Assembly (NCBI GenBank): GCA_028292485.1
Contig: JAQGMG010000017.1
Location: forward strand, 1-64,000
Reading direction: 5' to 3'
Length of the DNA: 64,000 bases
Origin: Rhodocyclales bacterium
Lineage (GTDB): Bacteria; Pseudomonadota; Gammaproteobacteria; Burkholderiales; Rhodocyclaceae
This document shows, piece after piece, positions 18,194 through 25,415 of the stretch. Both the position numbers and the translations under genes were made by a program. Every line of letters starts with the position of its first letter. Position 1 is the stretch's first letter. The notes below the pieces were generated by a model. The model did no database searches, had not been told where the DNA came from, and saw only the letters and a program-made list of their open reading frames with translations.

Positions 18194-18744
18194 TGCTTTT
18201 TCCAAACAAGCCCGATCAAGAATCCGCGCAGGCCAAAGCCGCAAAGGTAAAACTCATGGCCTTTGACGTCGACGGCGTGCTCACCGACGGCACACTGTTC
18301 TTCACCCCTGGCGGCGATGAAATCAAGGCCTTCTCCAGTCTCGATGGTCACGGTCTGAAGATGCTTACTGAGGCGGGTATCGAAGTGGCCATCATTACCG
18401 GCCGCAGCTCGCGCATGGTCGAATTGCGTGCGACGAACCTGGGCGTTGCTCATCTATTCCAGGGCGTGGATGACAAGCGCGCCGTGATGCACACCTTGCG
18501 CGAACAATTGGGCATTTCTGCGGCGCAGAGCGGCTATATGGGTGACGATGTGGTTGATCTGCCCGTGCTGCGCGATTGCGGCTTCTCGGCATCGGTGAGC
18601 GACGGGCATGCGTTCGTTCATCAACACGTCGACTATGTGGCAAAGAATGGTGGCGGCCGCGGTGCCGTGCGCGAATTGTGCGATTTCATCCTTGCGGCGC
18701 AGGGCAAGCTCGACGCGATGCTCGACAGCTACCTGACGCGATGA
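18193..18744 (+). CDS. kdsC: 3-deoxy-manno-octulosonate-8-phosphatase KdsC
   Basis: A HAD-family phosphatase of 183 residues that removes phosphate from Kdo-8-phosphate in the cytoplasm. The HAD motif I is DVDGVLTDG, with SLDGHGLKML and the motif II region IITGRSS downstream, and motif IV GYMGDDVVDLPVL. The ATG shares its A with the kdsD stop (TGATG), so the two genes are translationally coupled. The gene order kdsD-kdsC-lptC-lptA is the usual proteobacterial LPS cluster. Confidence 0.95.
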   Translation: MLFPNKPDQESAQAKAAKVKLMAFDVDGVLTDGTLFFTPGGDEIKAFSSLDGHGLKMLTEAGIEVAIITGRSSRMVELRATNLGVAHLFQGVDDKRAVMHTLREQLGISAAQSGYMGDDVVDLPVLRDCGFSASVSDGHAFVHQHVDYVAKNGGGRGAVRELCDFILAAQGKLDAMLDSYLTR

Positions 18745-18772
18745 TGACAAACGGATACCTGGTGAGAACCAA

Positions 18773-19351
18773 TTGATACGACGCCTGCCTGCGCTTTTCC
18801 CGCTACTGATCGTCGCCTTGCTCGCAGTAGCGACCTATTGGCTGCAATTTGTCGTCAGCAACGAGCGCACACCCAATCTTGGCAATGATCGCGGAGATCC
18901 CGACACGATCATCGAGCGCTTTCACGTCGACAAGTTCGACGCACGCGGCAAGCTCGCAATGAAGCTCGATGCCGACCAGCTCAAGCACTATCCCAAGGAT
19001 GACTCGGCCGACCTGACCCAGCCACGCATACGCTTCCTCTCGGGCGGCCGCGACAGCACCTGGCGCAGCGATAAGGCCAGGGTCACCGAGCGCGGCGACC
19101 ACATTCAGCTCATCGACAATGTACGTGGCACACGCGTGGCCACGCCAACATCAGCAGAACAGGTGCTGACGACCTCGGAAGTAGCGCTGCAAACGCAAGA
19201 CGAAATTGCTCACATCAACAAGCCCCTGATTCTCACGCAGGGGATGACGCGCATCGACGCAGCCAGCGGCGAATGGAACAATATCGAAGGCCTGCTGAAC
19301 CTCACGCAAGTCGATGCCACCTTTCCACGCAATTCAAACCAAGCAAAATGA
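18773..19351 (+). CDS. lptC: LPS export protein LptC
   Basis: This bitopic inner-membrane protein (192 residues) has one N-terminal span (LFPLLIVALLAVATYWLQ) and a periplasmic beta-jellyroll domain (LptC/DUF1239). It receives LPS from the LptBFG transporter and passes it to LptA. The start is TTG at 18773, preceded by GGTGAG at a suitable distance. No ATG or GTG start lies in frame upstream. It overlaps lptA by four bases. Identification rests on size, topology and place between kdsC and lptA. Confidence 0.88.
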   Translation: MIRRLPALFPLLIVALLAVATYWLQFVVSNERTPNLGNDRGDPDTIIERFHVDKFDARGKLAMKLDADQLKHYPKDDSADLTQPRIRFLSGGRDSTWRSDKARVTERGDHIQLIDNVRGTRVATPTSAEQVLTTSEVALQTQDEIAHINKPLILTQGMTRIDAASGEWNNIEGLLNLTQVDATFPRNSNQAK

Positions 19352-19941
19352 GCATGCAAAATTCCAGAATCCTGATCGGCCTGAGCTTGAGCGCAATTGC
19401 CAGCACCCTCATTGGAGCAGCTGCCGCCTTGCATTCGGCGTCAGCACAAGCCGAGCGAGCCGACCGCGAAAAGCCCGTGCGTATCCAGGCCGATTTCGCG
19501 CCTGTCGACGACAAGACCAAGACCGTCACGCTTGAGGGCCATGTCAAGATCACCCAGGGTACGCTGGTCATTCTGGCCAACAAGGCCATCGTGACGCAGG
19601 ACGCGGATGGTTTTCAAACAGCCGTGGCAATCAGTGGCGAGGGAAATCTTGCGCGCCTGCAACAGAAGCGCGAAGGCAAGAACGAGATGGTCTATGCCGA
19701 AGGCGAGCGCATTGAATACGATGCGCGCACAGAAAAAGCCAAGTTGATCAAGCGTGCGTGGATACGCATGGGTGTCGGCAACGAAGCATGCGCTGACAAT
19801 ATTGAATACAACGCCCAGAACGAGACCTACCAGGCAACACGCAGCGGCACCAAGCCTGGCGACCAGGTGGAGATCGTTTTGCCAGGCAAGGCCGCACAGT
19901 CCGCCCCGGCTGTGGCAATCACCTGCGAGCGCAAGAAGTAG
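19348..19941 (+). CDS. lptA: LPS periplasmic bridge protein LptA
   Basis: A 197-residue periplasmic protein with a cleavable signal peptide (residues ~1-32, ending in SASA) and an OstA-type beta-jellyroll repeat (PVRIQADFAPVDDKTKTV, LEGHVKITQGTLVILANKA, ARTEKAKLIKRAWI). LptA oligomers carry LPS from LptC to LptD. The ATG at 19348 overlaps the lptC stop. A longer reading would run back into lptC. The ATPase gene lptB, usually next, is not here. A 312-base gap and the phasin gene follow. Confidence 0.92.
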   Translation: MSMQNSRILIGLSLSAIASTLIGAAAALHSASAQAERADREKPVRIQADFAPVDDKTKTVTLEGHVKITQGTLVILANKAIVTQDADGFQTAVAISGEGNLARLQQKREGKNEMVYAEGERIEYDARTEKAKLIKRAWIRMGVGNEACADNIEYNAQNETYQATRSGTKPGDQVEIVLPGKAAQSAPAVAITCERKK

Positions 19942-20044
19942 CCCGAATTCCGCAGGCCATTACGACTAGGCACACATGTCTCTTGACGCAGCGCACAGGC
20001 TGCGTCGCGCGGCGCTTGCCGCGCCAAGGACTTCGTGACATAGT

Positions 20045-20188
20045 TGCAGTGCATCATTTTTCCACGTCGGCACATCGCAAGAGCTTGATTGATTGGCGAT
20101 TTCGTCAAATTAGCCAGTTTTATGTGCAGTGCACAAAAACTGCTTGACAAAACGATTGCTTTGTCTAAAATTGTGATTGTGCGGCGCA
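20045..20188 (+). promoter_or_regulatory. Three TGC-N3-GCA dyads upstream of phaP (candidate PhaR sites)
   Basis: TGCAGTGCA occurs at 20045-20053 and 20125-20133, exactly 80 bases apart. The second copy is extended to the dyad TGTGCA-G-TGCACA. A third site, TGCGGCGCA, is at 20180-20188, close to the expected transcription start. Together they flank the phaP promoter. PhaR proteins bind TGC-type dyads in other bacteria. Binding here is inference. The rest of the 312-base gap after lptA holds no gene I can support. Confidence 0.5.
20144..20171 (+). promoter_or_regulatory. Sigma-70 promoter of phaP
   Basis: A consensus -35 TTGACA (20144-20149) and a good -10 TAAAAT (20166-20171) are separated by 16 bases. 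The gene starts 82 bases further on, after a strong ribosome binding site (GAGGAG, eight bases before the ATG). Confidence 0.75.
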
Positions 20189-20253
20189 ACATATTTATCT
20201 TGGTAGCGCCAGCTTGCAGCTGAGTTCCCCACTGACCTTTGAGGAGATAGAAA

Positions 20254-20820
20254 ATGTTTGCAACCCCCGAGCAAATCGCAAGTGCCAACAAGTCGGCCGT
20301 TGAAGCCTGGTTGACCATTGCCAATACCGCTTTCGCCAGCGTTGAACGCCTGGCAGCACTGAACCTGAATACCGCCCGTAGCGCGCTGGAAGACAGCGTT
20401 GCCAATACCAAGGCTTTGTTCAGCGTCAAGGATCCACAGGAATTCGCCAGCCTGCAAGCCAGCCTGGCTCGCCCGAGCCTCGAAAAGGCTGTTGCCTATG
20501 GCCGCAGCGTTTATGAAATCGCCACCGAAGTGCAAGGCCAGTTCGCCAAGATCGCTGAAGGCCAAGTCACGGAAATCAAACAGAACATCGCTTCCACTCT
20601 GGACAAGGTTGCCAAGTCGGCGCCAGCTGGTTCCGATGTGGCGGTGGCCGCAGTCAAGTCGGCCATCGCTGCCGCTAATTCGGCCTACGACAGCATGAGC
20701 AAGGCTGCCAAGCAAGTTGCTGAAATTGCTGAAGCCAATGTGACCGCTGCAACCGATGCAACCGTCAAGGCTGTGGGCGCTTCGGCAGCTGCTGCACCGA
20801 AGAGCAAGAAGGCTGCTTAA
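20254..20820 (+). CDS. phaP: Phasin PhaP (PHA granule surface protein)
   Basis: This 188-residue, Ala-rich amphipathic protein coats polyhydroxyalkanoate granules. It opens with MFATPEQIASANKSAVEAW and continues LTIANTAFASVERLAALNLN and ARSALEDSVANTKALFSVKD, typical of the betaproteobacterial phasin (phasin_2/PhaP) family. It ends in a basic tail (PKSKKAA). It has its own strong promoter, putative PhaR sites and a strong terminator, so it is monocistronic and likely highly expressed. The rest of the PHA genes lie 33 kb away. Confidence 0.95.
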   Translation: MFATPEQIASANKSAVEAWLTIANTAFASVERLAALNLNTARSALEDSVANTKALFSVKDPQEFASLQASLARPSLEKAVAYGRSVYEIATEVQGQFAKIAEGQVTEIKQNIASTLDKVAKSAPAGSDVAVAAVKSAIAAANSAYDSMSKAAKQVAEIAEANVTAATDATVKAVGASAAAAPKSKKAA

Positions 20821-20861
20821 GTTCCAGTCTTGAAAGACCTCGCAGAACATCGCGAGGAAAA

Positions 20862-20899
20862 TGAAAAAGCCGCAATCCGAAAGGGTTGCGGCTTTTTCA
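20862..20899 (+). terminator. Rho-independent terminator after phaP
   Basis: A near-perfect stem (AAAAAGCCGCAA and TTGCGGCTTTTT, arms extended further) with a GAAA loop and A/T runs on both sides. It can act in both directions. Confidence 0.9.
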
Positions 20900-20943
20900 T
20901 TGGGAATTGCATGCTTAACATGCAGGCCCCGATTTTCGTTTTT

Positions 20944-21023
20944 CGTCATTCCCACGAGAGCGGCAATCCACTCGGTGGCACAGGCCTCACGTAGAAGTGG
21001 ATCCCCGCTTTCGCGGGAATGAC
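20944..21023. repeat. 80-bp palindromic intergenic repeat, copy 1
   Basis: The element begins CGTCATTCCC and ends GCGGGAATGAC. Each end is itself a small hairpin (CCGCTTTCGCGG). This copy is the most diverged. Similar copies lie at 25165-25245 and 28894-28973. It sits at the 3' end of the CinA-like gene. Confidence 0.75.
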
Positions 21024-21026
21024 TGT

Positions 21027-21791
21027 CTAACTTTCTCGCAATAGCGCATCCATTTCACACCACGGATGACCGTTGCGCGCGATGTCTTCACGCATTGCAG
21101 CCATGGCAGCTGCAACGGCTTCTGGTGTGCCTTTGGCGCCGAGTTCGATATGCCGACGTCCTTCTTTTCCTCCTAGGCTCGGCAAGCTGAAAATCGTCAC
21201 ACCGAAGCGCATCTGCCATGCATTCATGAGATCGAGCAGCTGACTCTCGTGCGTGTGTAGGACGGCAATCGACTGCTCTTCCCATGGCTGCGCATGATGC
21301 AGGTGTTTGTAGTGTGTATCGAGCACCCATTCCATCATCGGCCAGGACATTTCCGGGAAGCCCGGTAAGAACCAATGTTCGCGAATGCCGAACCCGGGAA
21401 TCCGGTTATAGGGATTCGGAATGATCTGGCTGCCGACGGGGAACTCGCCCATCACCAGGCGCTGCGGATTCGCTTCGTCGCCGAAGCGTGCGCGAATCTC
21501 GCGCTCCGCGTCGGCGTGCAGCGCGAGATCGACATTAAGTGCTGCAGCCGCGCACTGCCGCGTGTGGTCGTCCGGCGTGGCACCGATGCCGCCAAACGAA
21601 AACACCACGTCGCCGCTCGCAAAGCTCTGACGCAAAGTCTCGATCAGACGTGGCCGCTCGTCACCACAGTAACGTGCCCATGACAAAGCCAGTCCGCGTG
21701 TCTTGAGCAATTCGATGGCTTTGACAAGATGCTTGTCCGCACGTCTGCCAGAGAGAATTTCATCGCCGATGATGAGTACGCCAAATGCCAT
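21027..21791 (-). CDS. CinA-like molybdopterin-binding domain protein
   Basis: This 254-residue cytoplasmic protein is of the MoCF-biosynthesis/CinA-N family, with the family landmarks GVLIIGDEILSGRRADKH at the start and FSFGGIGATPDDHTRQ at about residues 65-80. It lacks the C-terminal nicotinamide-nucleotide deamidase domain of full CinA. Stand-alone versions like this are common and their role is not settled. The ATG at 21791 is chosen because GAGGT lies just upstream. An upstream Met would extend into the neighbouring gene region. The EI24 gene ends 7 bases upstream. Confidence 0.85.
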   Translation of the reverse strand: MAFGVLIIGDEILSGRRADKHLVKAIELLKTRGLALSWARYCGDERPRLIETLRQSFASGDVVFSFGGIGATPDDHTRQCAAAALNVDLALHADAEREIRARFGDEANPQRLVMGEFPVGSQIIPNPYNRIPGFGIREHWFLPGFPEMSWPMMEWVLDTHYKHLHHAQPWEEQSIAVLHTHESQLLDLMNAWQMRFGVTIFSLPSLGGKEGRRHIELGAKGTPEAVAAAMAAMREDIARNGHPWCEMDALLRES

Positions 21792-21798
21792 GCTTACC

Positions 21799-22557
21799 TC
21801 AAGCTTGATGTGATTCGTATACAACTTTCGCGCTGCTGCGCGATTCTCTGAGTTCCTGCAACAGGTAGTGCACGAAGGCCAGGCCACTCAACGCCGGTAC
21901 AAGAAAATTGAATATCGGCACGAAGACGAGAACGCCGGCGGCTGCACCTATCAGGTAAAGCGCACCGCGATTTTCGCGCGGCAGGCGGCGCAACTCCTCG
22001 CGATCGGCATGCCGCATGAGAACATCATAACGATAGCAACGCTGGTTGAGCCATGCACTCAGCACGATAGATAGCACGATCCCCAAGCCGGGAATGAACC
22101 ATAGTGGCAAAGTCATTGCGCCGACAATGATAAAAAGCAGCAACGCCCGCAAGGCATTGATTACGCTCCCCAGCTGACTGCCGCCGCGACGCTGCACGAG
22201 ATCGGGATAGTCGGTCGCCGCCACGCGATCGAGCATCAAAGGCAAGGCAAATACCGAGATAAGCACCGCTGCAGTGAGCAACGACAGGGGCACGAGCAGC
22301 AGTATCAGCATCACATGCGCAAACCCTGTCACGACAAGTGCCTGCGCCGAACCCGTGGCAAACCAATGACCGACCCAGGGCCAGCGCTGCACGAAATGCA
22401 GGATCAGATCGGCCGCCTCGCTCCAGACCAGGACGGCAGCGACGATCCATAGTGCGAACGCAACGAATGTCGGCCACAACATGTGCCATAAAATATCCGG
22501 CCGCATCAAGCTGCGCGCCGCGCGTACCCAGGCAGTCGCGACCTTAGCCATTGTCAT
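21799..22557 (-). CDS. EI24 (CysZ-like) domain membrane protein
   Basis: A 252-residue inner-membrane protein of the EI24 family opens with VATAWVRAARSLMRPDILWHM and has about six hydrophobic segments (FVAFALWIVAAVLVWS, FAHVMLILLLVPLSLLTAAV, LLLFIIVGAMTLPLWFIPG, GALYLIGAAAGVLVFVPIF). Members include the sulfate transporter CysZ, but no cys gene is nearby, so the substrate is unknown. It sits between the CinA-like gene and the YbbP-like permease on the same strand. Confidence 0.75.
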   Translation of the reverse strand: MTMAKVATAWVRAARSLMRPDILWHMLWPTFVAFALWIVAAVLVWSEAADLILHFVQRWPWVGHWFATGSAQALVVTGFAHVMLILLLVPLSLLTAAVLISVFALPLMLDRVAATDYPDLVQRRGGSQLGSVINALRALLLFIIVGAMTLPLWFIPGLGIVLSIVLSAWLNQRCYRYDVLMRHADREELRRLPRENRGALYLIGAAAGVLVFVPIFNFLVPALSGLAFVHYLLQELRESRSSAKVVYESHQA

Positions 22558-22590
22558 TTCCCATGTATTGTCCCGGATGAATCGATATGT

Positions 22591-25119
22591 TCATGCTACC
22601 GAGCGCAGGCCATCGACAACTGTTTTTCTGAGCAGCCCGCGCACACCAAGCCAGCCGCACACAATCACGCCCAACACAGCGAGTACGACGTAGCCCAACA
22701 AGGGTAGCCAGGCAGGATCGTAGGCAATTTCAAACACCTTGATGGCCAACACATAGCCCGTCGCCAAGGCACCAATGGTTGCCAGCGTAGCTGACAACAC
22801 ACCCAACACCACGAATTCGGACAGCATCGCCATGCGTAGCTGCGCATTGCGCGCGCCGAGCGTGCGCAATACCGCCAGCTCGTGCATGCGTTCGTCATGG
22901 GTGGCACGCAAGGCAGCAAACAACACTACCGCGCCGGCCATGAGCGCGAAGCCGAAGACGAACTGCACCACGCGTATCAGTTTGGATGTGAGGTCCTGCA
23001 CCTGCGCGATGACGGCCCCGACATCGATCACCGTGAGGTTCGGAAAAGCGCTGACCATGGCATTGATATCGGCACCACGCCCTGGTGGCAGCAAGAAGCT
23101 GGTAATCCATGATGTCGGCATGTCTTCCATCAGACCAGGGGCTGCCGTGAAGAAGAAGTTCACGCGCATCGAATCCCAGTCCAGTTTGCGGATGCTGCCA
23201 ACGGTGCCAGTTACTCGCTGCCCGCCGACATCGAAAACGACGCTATCGCCAAGCTTGATGCCGAGATTCTTGCCGACGCCCTCCTCCATGGAAAAGACCG
23301 AACCAGGATTGTCACCGTGCCACTTTCCGGCAACAACCGTGTTGCCCTCTTGCAAGACATTGGCATACGACAGATTGAACTCGCGGTCCAGCAGATTACG
23401 AGCGCGCTCCTCCTGGAAGTCGCTTGCATGTATGGGTTTGCCACGCAGCTCGACAAGACGGCCGCGAATCATCGGCAATAGCTCGGGCTGCGGCAGATGA
23501 TGCGTCTGGAAAAATGCTTTGAGCGGTTCGCGTTGTTCGGGCTGAATATTGAGTACGAACTGGTTCGGCGCATCGGGTCGCAGGCTACGCTGCCAGCCAC
23601 GCAGCAGATCGCTCGATACAAGACCAAGCAACAGCATCGCCATCAGGCCGAGTCCAAGCGCGACGGCTTGCACGACGCTGGCCGACAATCTTCTGTGCAT
23701 CGCCGCCAGCCCGTAGCGCAAACCCCATGTGCTCAACGCACCCGAGTCGCGGTGGCGTGCCATGGCAAGCAGCCCAAGCGCTGCACGCGCCAGCAGCGCG
23801 AAAACAATGCAGGCCCCGGCAAAGCCCGCAGCGACCCAGGCGCCAAGTTTCAGGTCGCCCGCCACCCATAGGAAGAGGCCCAGCAATACGAGTGCCCCGA
23901 TGCTCCATGCACCCAGCGTGCTCGGCTCTGGCCCACCCCACTCGCGACGCAGCACGCGCACAGGTGGCACGCGCGTCATGTGCAAGAGCTGCGGCGCAAC
24001 GAAGCCAACTACCAAGGCCACGCCCACAAGCAATCCATGCAATATGGGTAACAGCCCTGGCAATGGCAACTCTGCTTTGATGAGCGAACCAGCCAATGCG
24101 GCAATGGCAGCCTGCACGCCGAACCCCGCTACACATCCGACTATGGCCACGCCAATGCCGAACAGGCTGAATTCGGTGAGGAACAAACCAAGCAGTTGCG
24201 AGCGTCGCGCGCCAAAGCAACGCATCGCCGCACAACCATCGAGATGGCGCTGCAGGTAGCGACGCGCGCACAGCCCGATCGCCACAGCGGCCAGCACCAC
24301 CGACAGCATGGCAGCGAGCTGAAGGAAGTGCTGGATGCGATCCAGGTTGCCACGCACTTCGGGGCGCGCATTGTCGATGCTCTCGAGTTGCTGACCACCG
24401 CCTAGCTGTGGTTTCAACCAGCGTTCAAACTCGTCTACCAAGGCACGCGCATCGGCATCCGTCCCCTCCGCAGCGATCTGCATTCGATAACGCACGCGGC
24501 TGCCTTCCTGTATCAGCCCGGTACGCGGCAAGTCGCCGGCATTGAGCATGATGCGCGGTATGAAATTGAAGAAGCCGTTGCCACGATCGGACTCGAAAGT
24601 AATCAGCGCACCGACGCGCAGCTGGATATTGCCGAGACTGACCATATCGCCCGGCTTGACCTGCAACGCCGTCAGCAGACGCTCCTCGATCCAGGCTTCA
24701 CCTGGCTCCGGGATACGCCCCGCTTCACGCGCCTCGCCACCCATGCGATCAGCGATTTTCAGACTGCCACGCAAGGGATATTGCGGCTGGACGAATTTCA
24801 CGGCAGAGAGCTGCGCCAGATCGTCCGTACTCACCATGCTGGAGAAGGTCGTCGTGTTGGTCACGCGCAAACCGCGCCGCTGCGCTTCCTGCTGCCAGGC
24901 CAGCGGCAAGGGCGCATCGCCCGATATCAGCAAATCACCACCGAGCAATTGGGTGGCGTCGCGCTTGAGTGCTTGATTAACGCGATCAGTGAAGAAGCCG
25001 ACACTGGTCAGGCTGGCCACGGCTATCAACAAAGCGATGCCAAGCAGGGTCAGTTCGCCCGCACGCAGGTCACGGCGGAGCATCGTCAGGGACAGTCGCA
25101 TTTGCGATAGAAAATTCAT
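22591..25119 (-). CDS. YbbP-like FtsX-family ABC transporter permease
   Basis: This protein of about 842 residues has the double FtsX arrangement: an N-terminal span (GELTLLGIALLIAVASL), a large periplasmic domain with a MacB-type core, three spans with an FtsX core around residues 265-370, further spans, a second periplasmic domain and a final FtsX core (VQFVFGFALMAGAVVLFAAL, LRTLGARNAQLRMAMLSEF). This fits YbbP, a permease that works with the ATPase YbbA. No ATPase gene lies beside it. The Met at 25119 (MNFLSQM) is preferred over one three codons upstream. It is divergent from mfd. Confidence 0.85.
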   Translation of the reverse strand: MNFLSQMRLSLTMLRRDLRAGELTLLGIALLIAVASLTSVGFFTDRVNQALKRDATQLLGGDLLISGDAPLPLAWQQEAQRRGLRVTNTTTFSSMVSTDDLAQLSAVKFVQPQYPLRGSLKIADRMGGEAREAGRIPEPGEAWIEERLLTALQVKPGDMVSLGNIQLRVGALITFESDRGNGFFNFIPRIMLNAGDLPRTGLIQEGSRVRYRMQIAAEGTDADARALVDEFERWLKPQLGGGQQLESIDNARPEVRGNLDRIQHFLQLAAMLSVVLAAVAIGLCARRYLQRHLDGCAAMRCFGARRSQLLGLFLTEFSLFGIGVAIVGCVAGFGVQAAIAALAGSLIKAELPLPGLLPILHGLLVGVALVVGFVAPQLLHMTRVPPVRVLRREWGGPEPSTLGAWSIGALVLLGLFLWVAGDLKLGAWVAAGFAGACIVFALLARAALGLLAMARHRDSGALSTWGLRYGLAAMHRRLSASVVQAVALGLGLMAMLLLGLVSSDLLRGWQRSLRPDAPNQFVLNIQPEQREPLKAFFQTHHLPQPELLPMIRGRLVELRGKPIHASDFQEERARNLLDREFNLSYANVLQEGNTVVAGKWHGDNPGSVFSMEEGVGKNLGIKLGDSVVFDVGGQRVTGTVGSIRKLDWDSMRVNFFFTAAPGLMEDMPTSWITSFLLPPGRGADINAMVSAFPNLTVIDVGAVIAQVQDLTSKLIRVVQFVFGFALMAGAVVLFAALRATHDERMHELAVLRTLGARNAQLRMAMLSEFVVLGVLSATLATIGALATGYVLAIKVFEIAYDPAWLPLLGYVVLAVLGVIVCGWLGVRGLLRKTVVDGLRSVA

Positions 25120-25164
25120 GAAACACACCGCATGCAGTAACTCTCAATAAAACGCCAACAAGCG

Positions 25165-25245
25165 CGTCATTCCCGCAAAAGCGGGAATCCACTTCATTGG
25201 CGACTCATCACGTAAAAGTGGATTTCCGCTTTCGCGGGAATGACG
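25165..25245. repeat. 80-bp palindromic intergenic repeat, copy 2
   Basis: Begins CGTCATTCCCGCAAAAGCGG and ends with the complementary CCGCTTTCGCGGGAATGACG. Each terminus folds on itself and the whole element is an inverted repeat. It lies in the divergent gap between the YbbP-like gene and mfd. Confidence 0.85.
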
Positions 25246-25327
25246 GACATCTACACAGCGCAACACTTTCAAGACCAGCCACGCGGCGCTTCGTTCCGCA
25301 CGCTTCATTCCGCAACACGCGGCAACG

Positions 25328-25333
25328 TATAAT
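25328..25333 (+). promoter_or_regulatory. Likely -10 element of mfd
   Basis: A perfect TATAAT 82 bases before the chosen mfd start. The best -35 (TTCATT, 18 bases upstream) is weak. Confidence 0.45.
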
Positions 25334-25415
25334 GCCCCTCTCTCACCGCACACCGGCCCAGGACGCTTCGTCCCGACGCCGCTGAGCGGTGTCCTGCATT
25401 TGCACTATCAACTCG

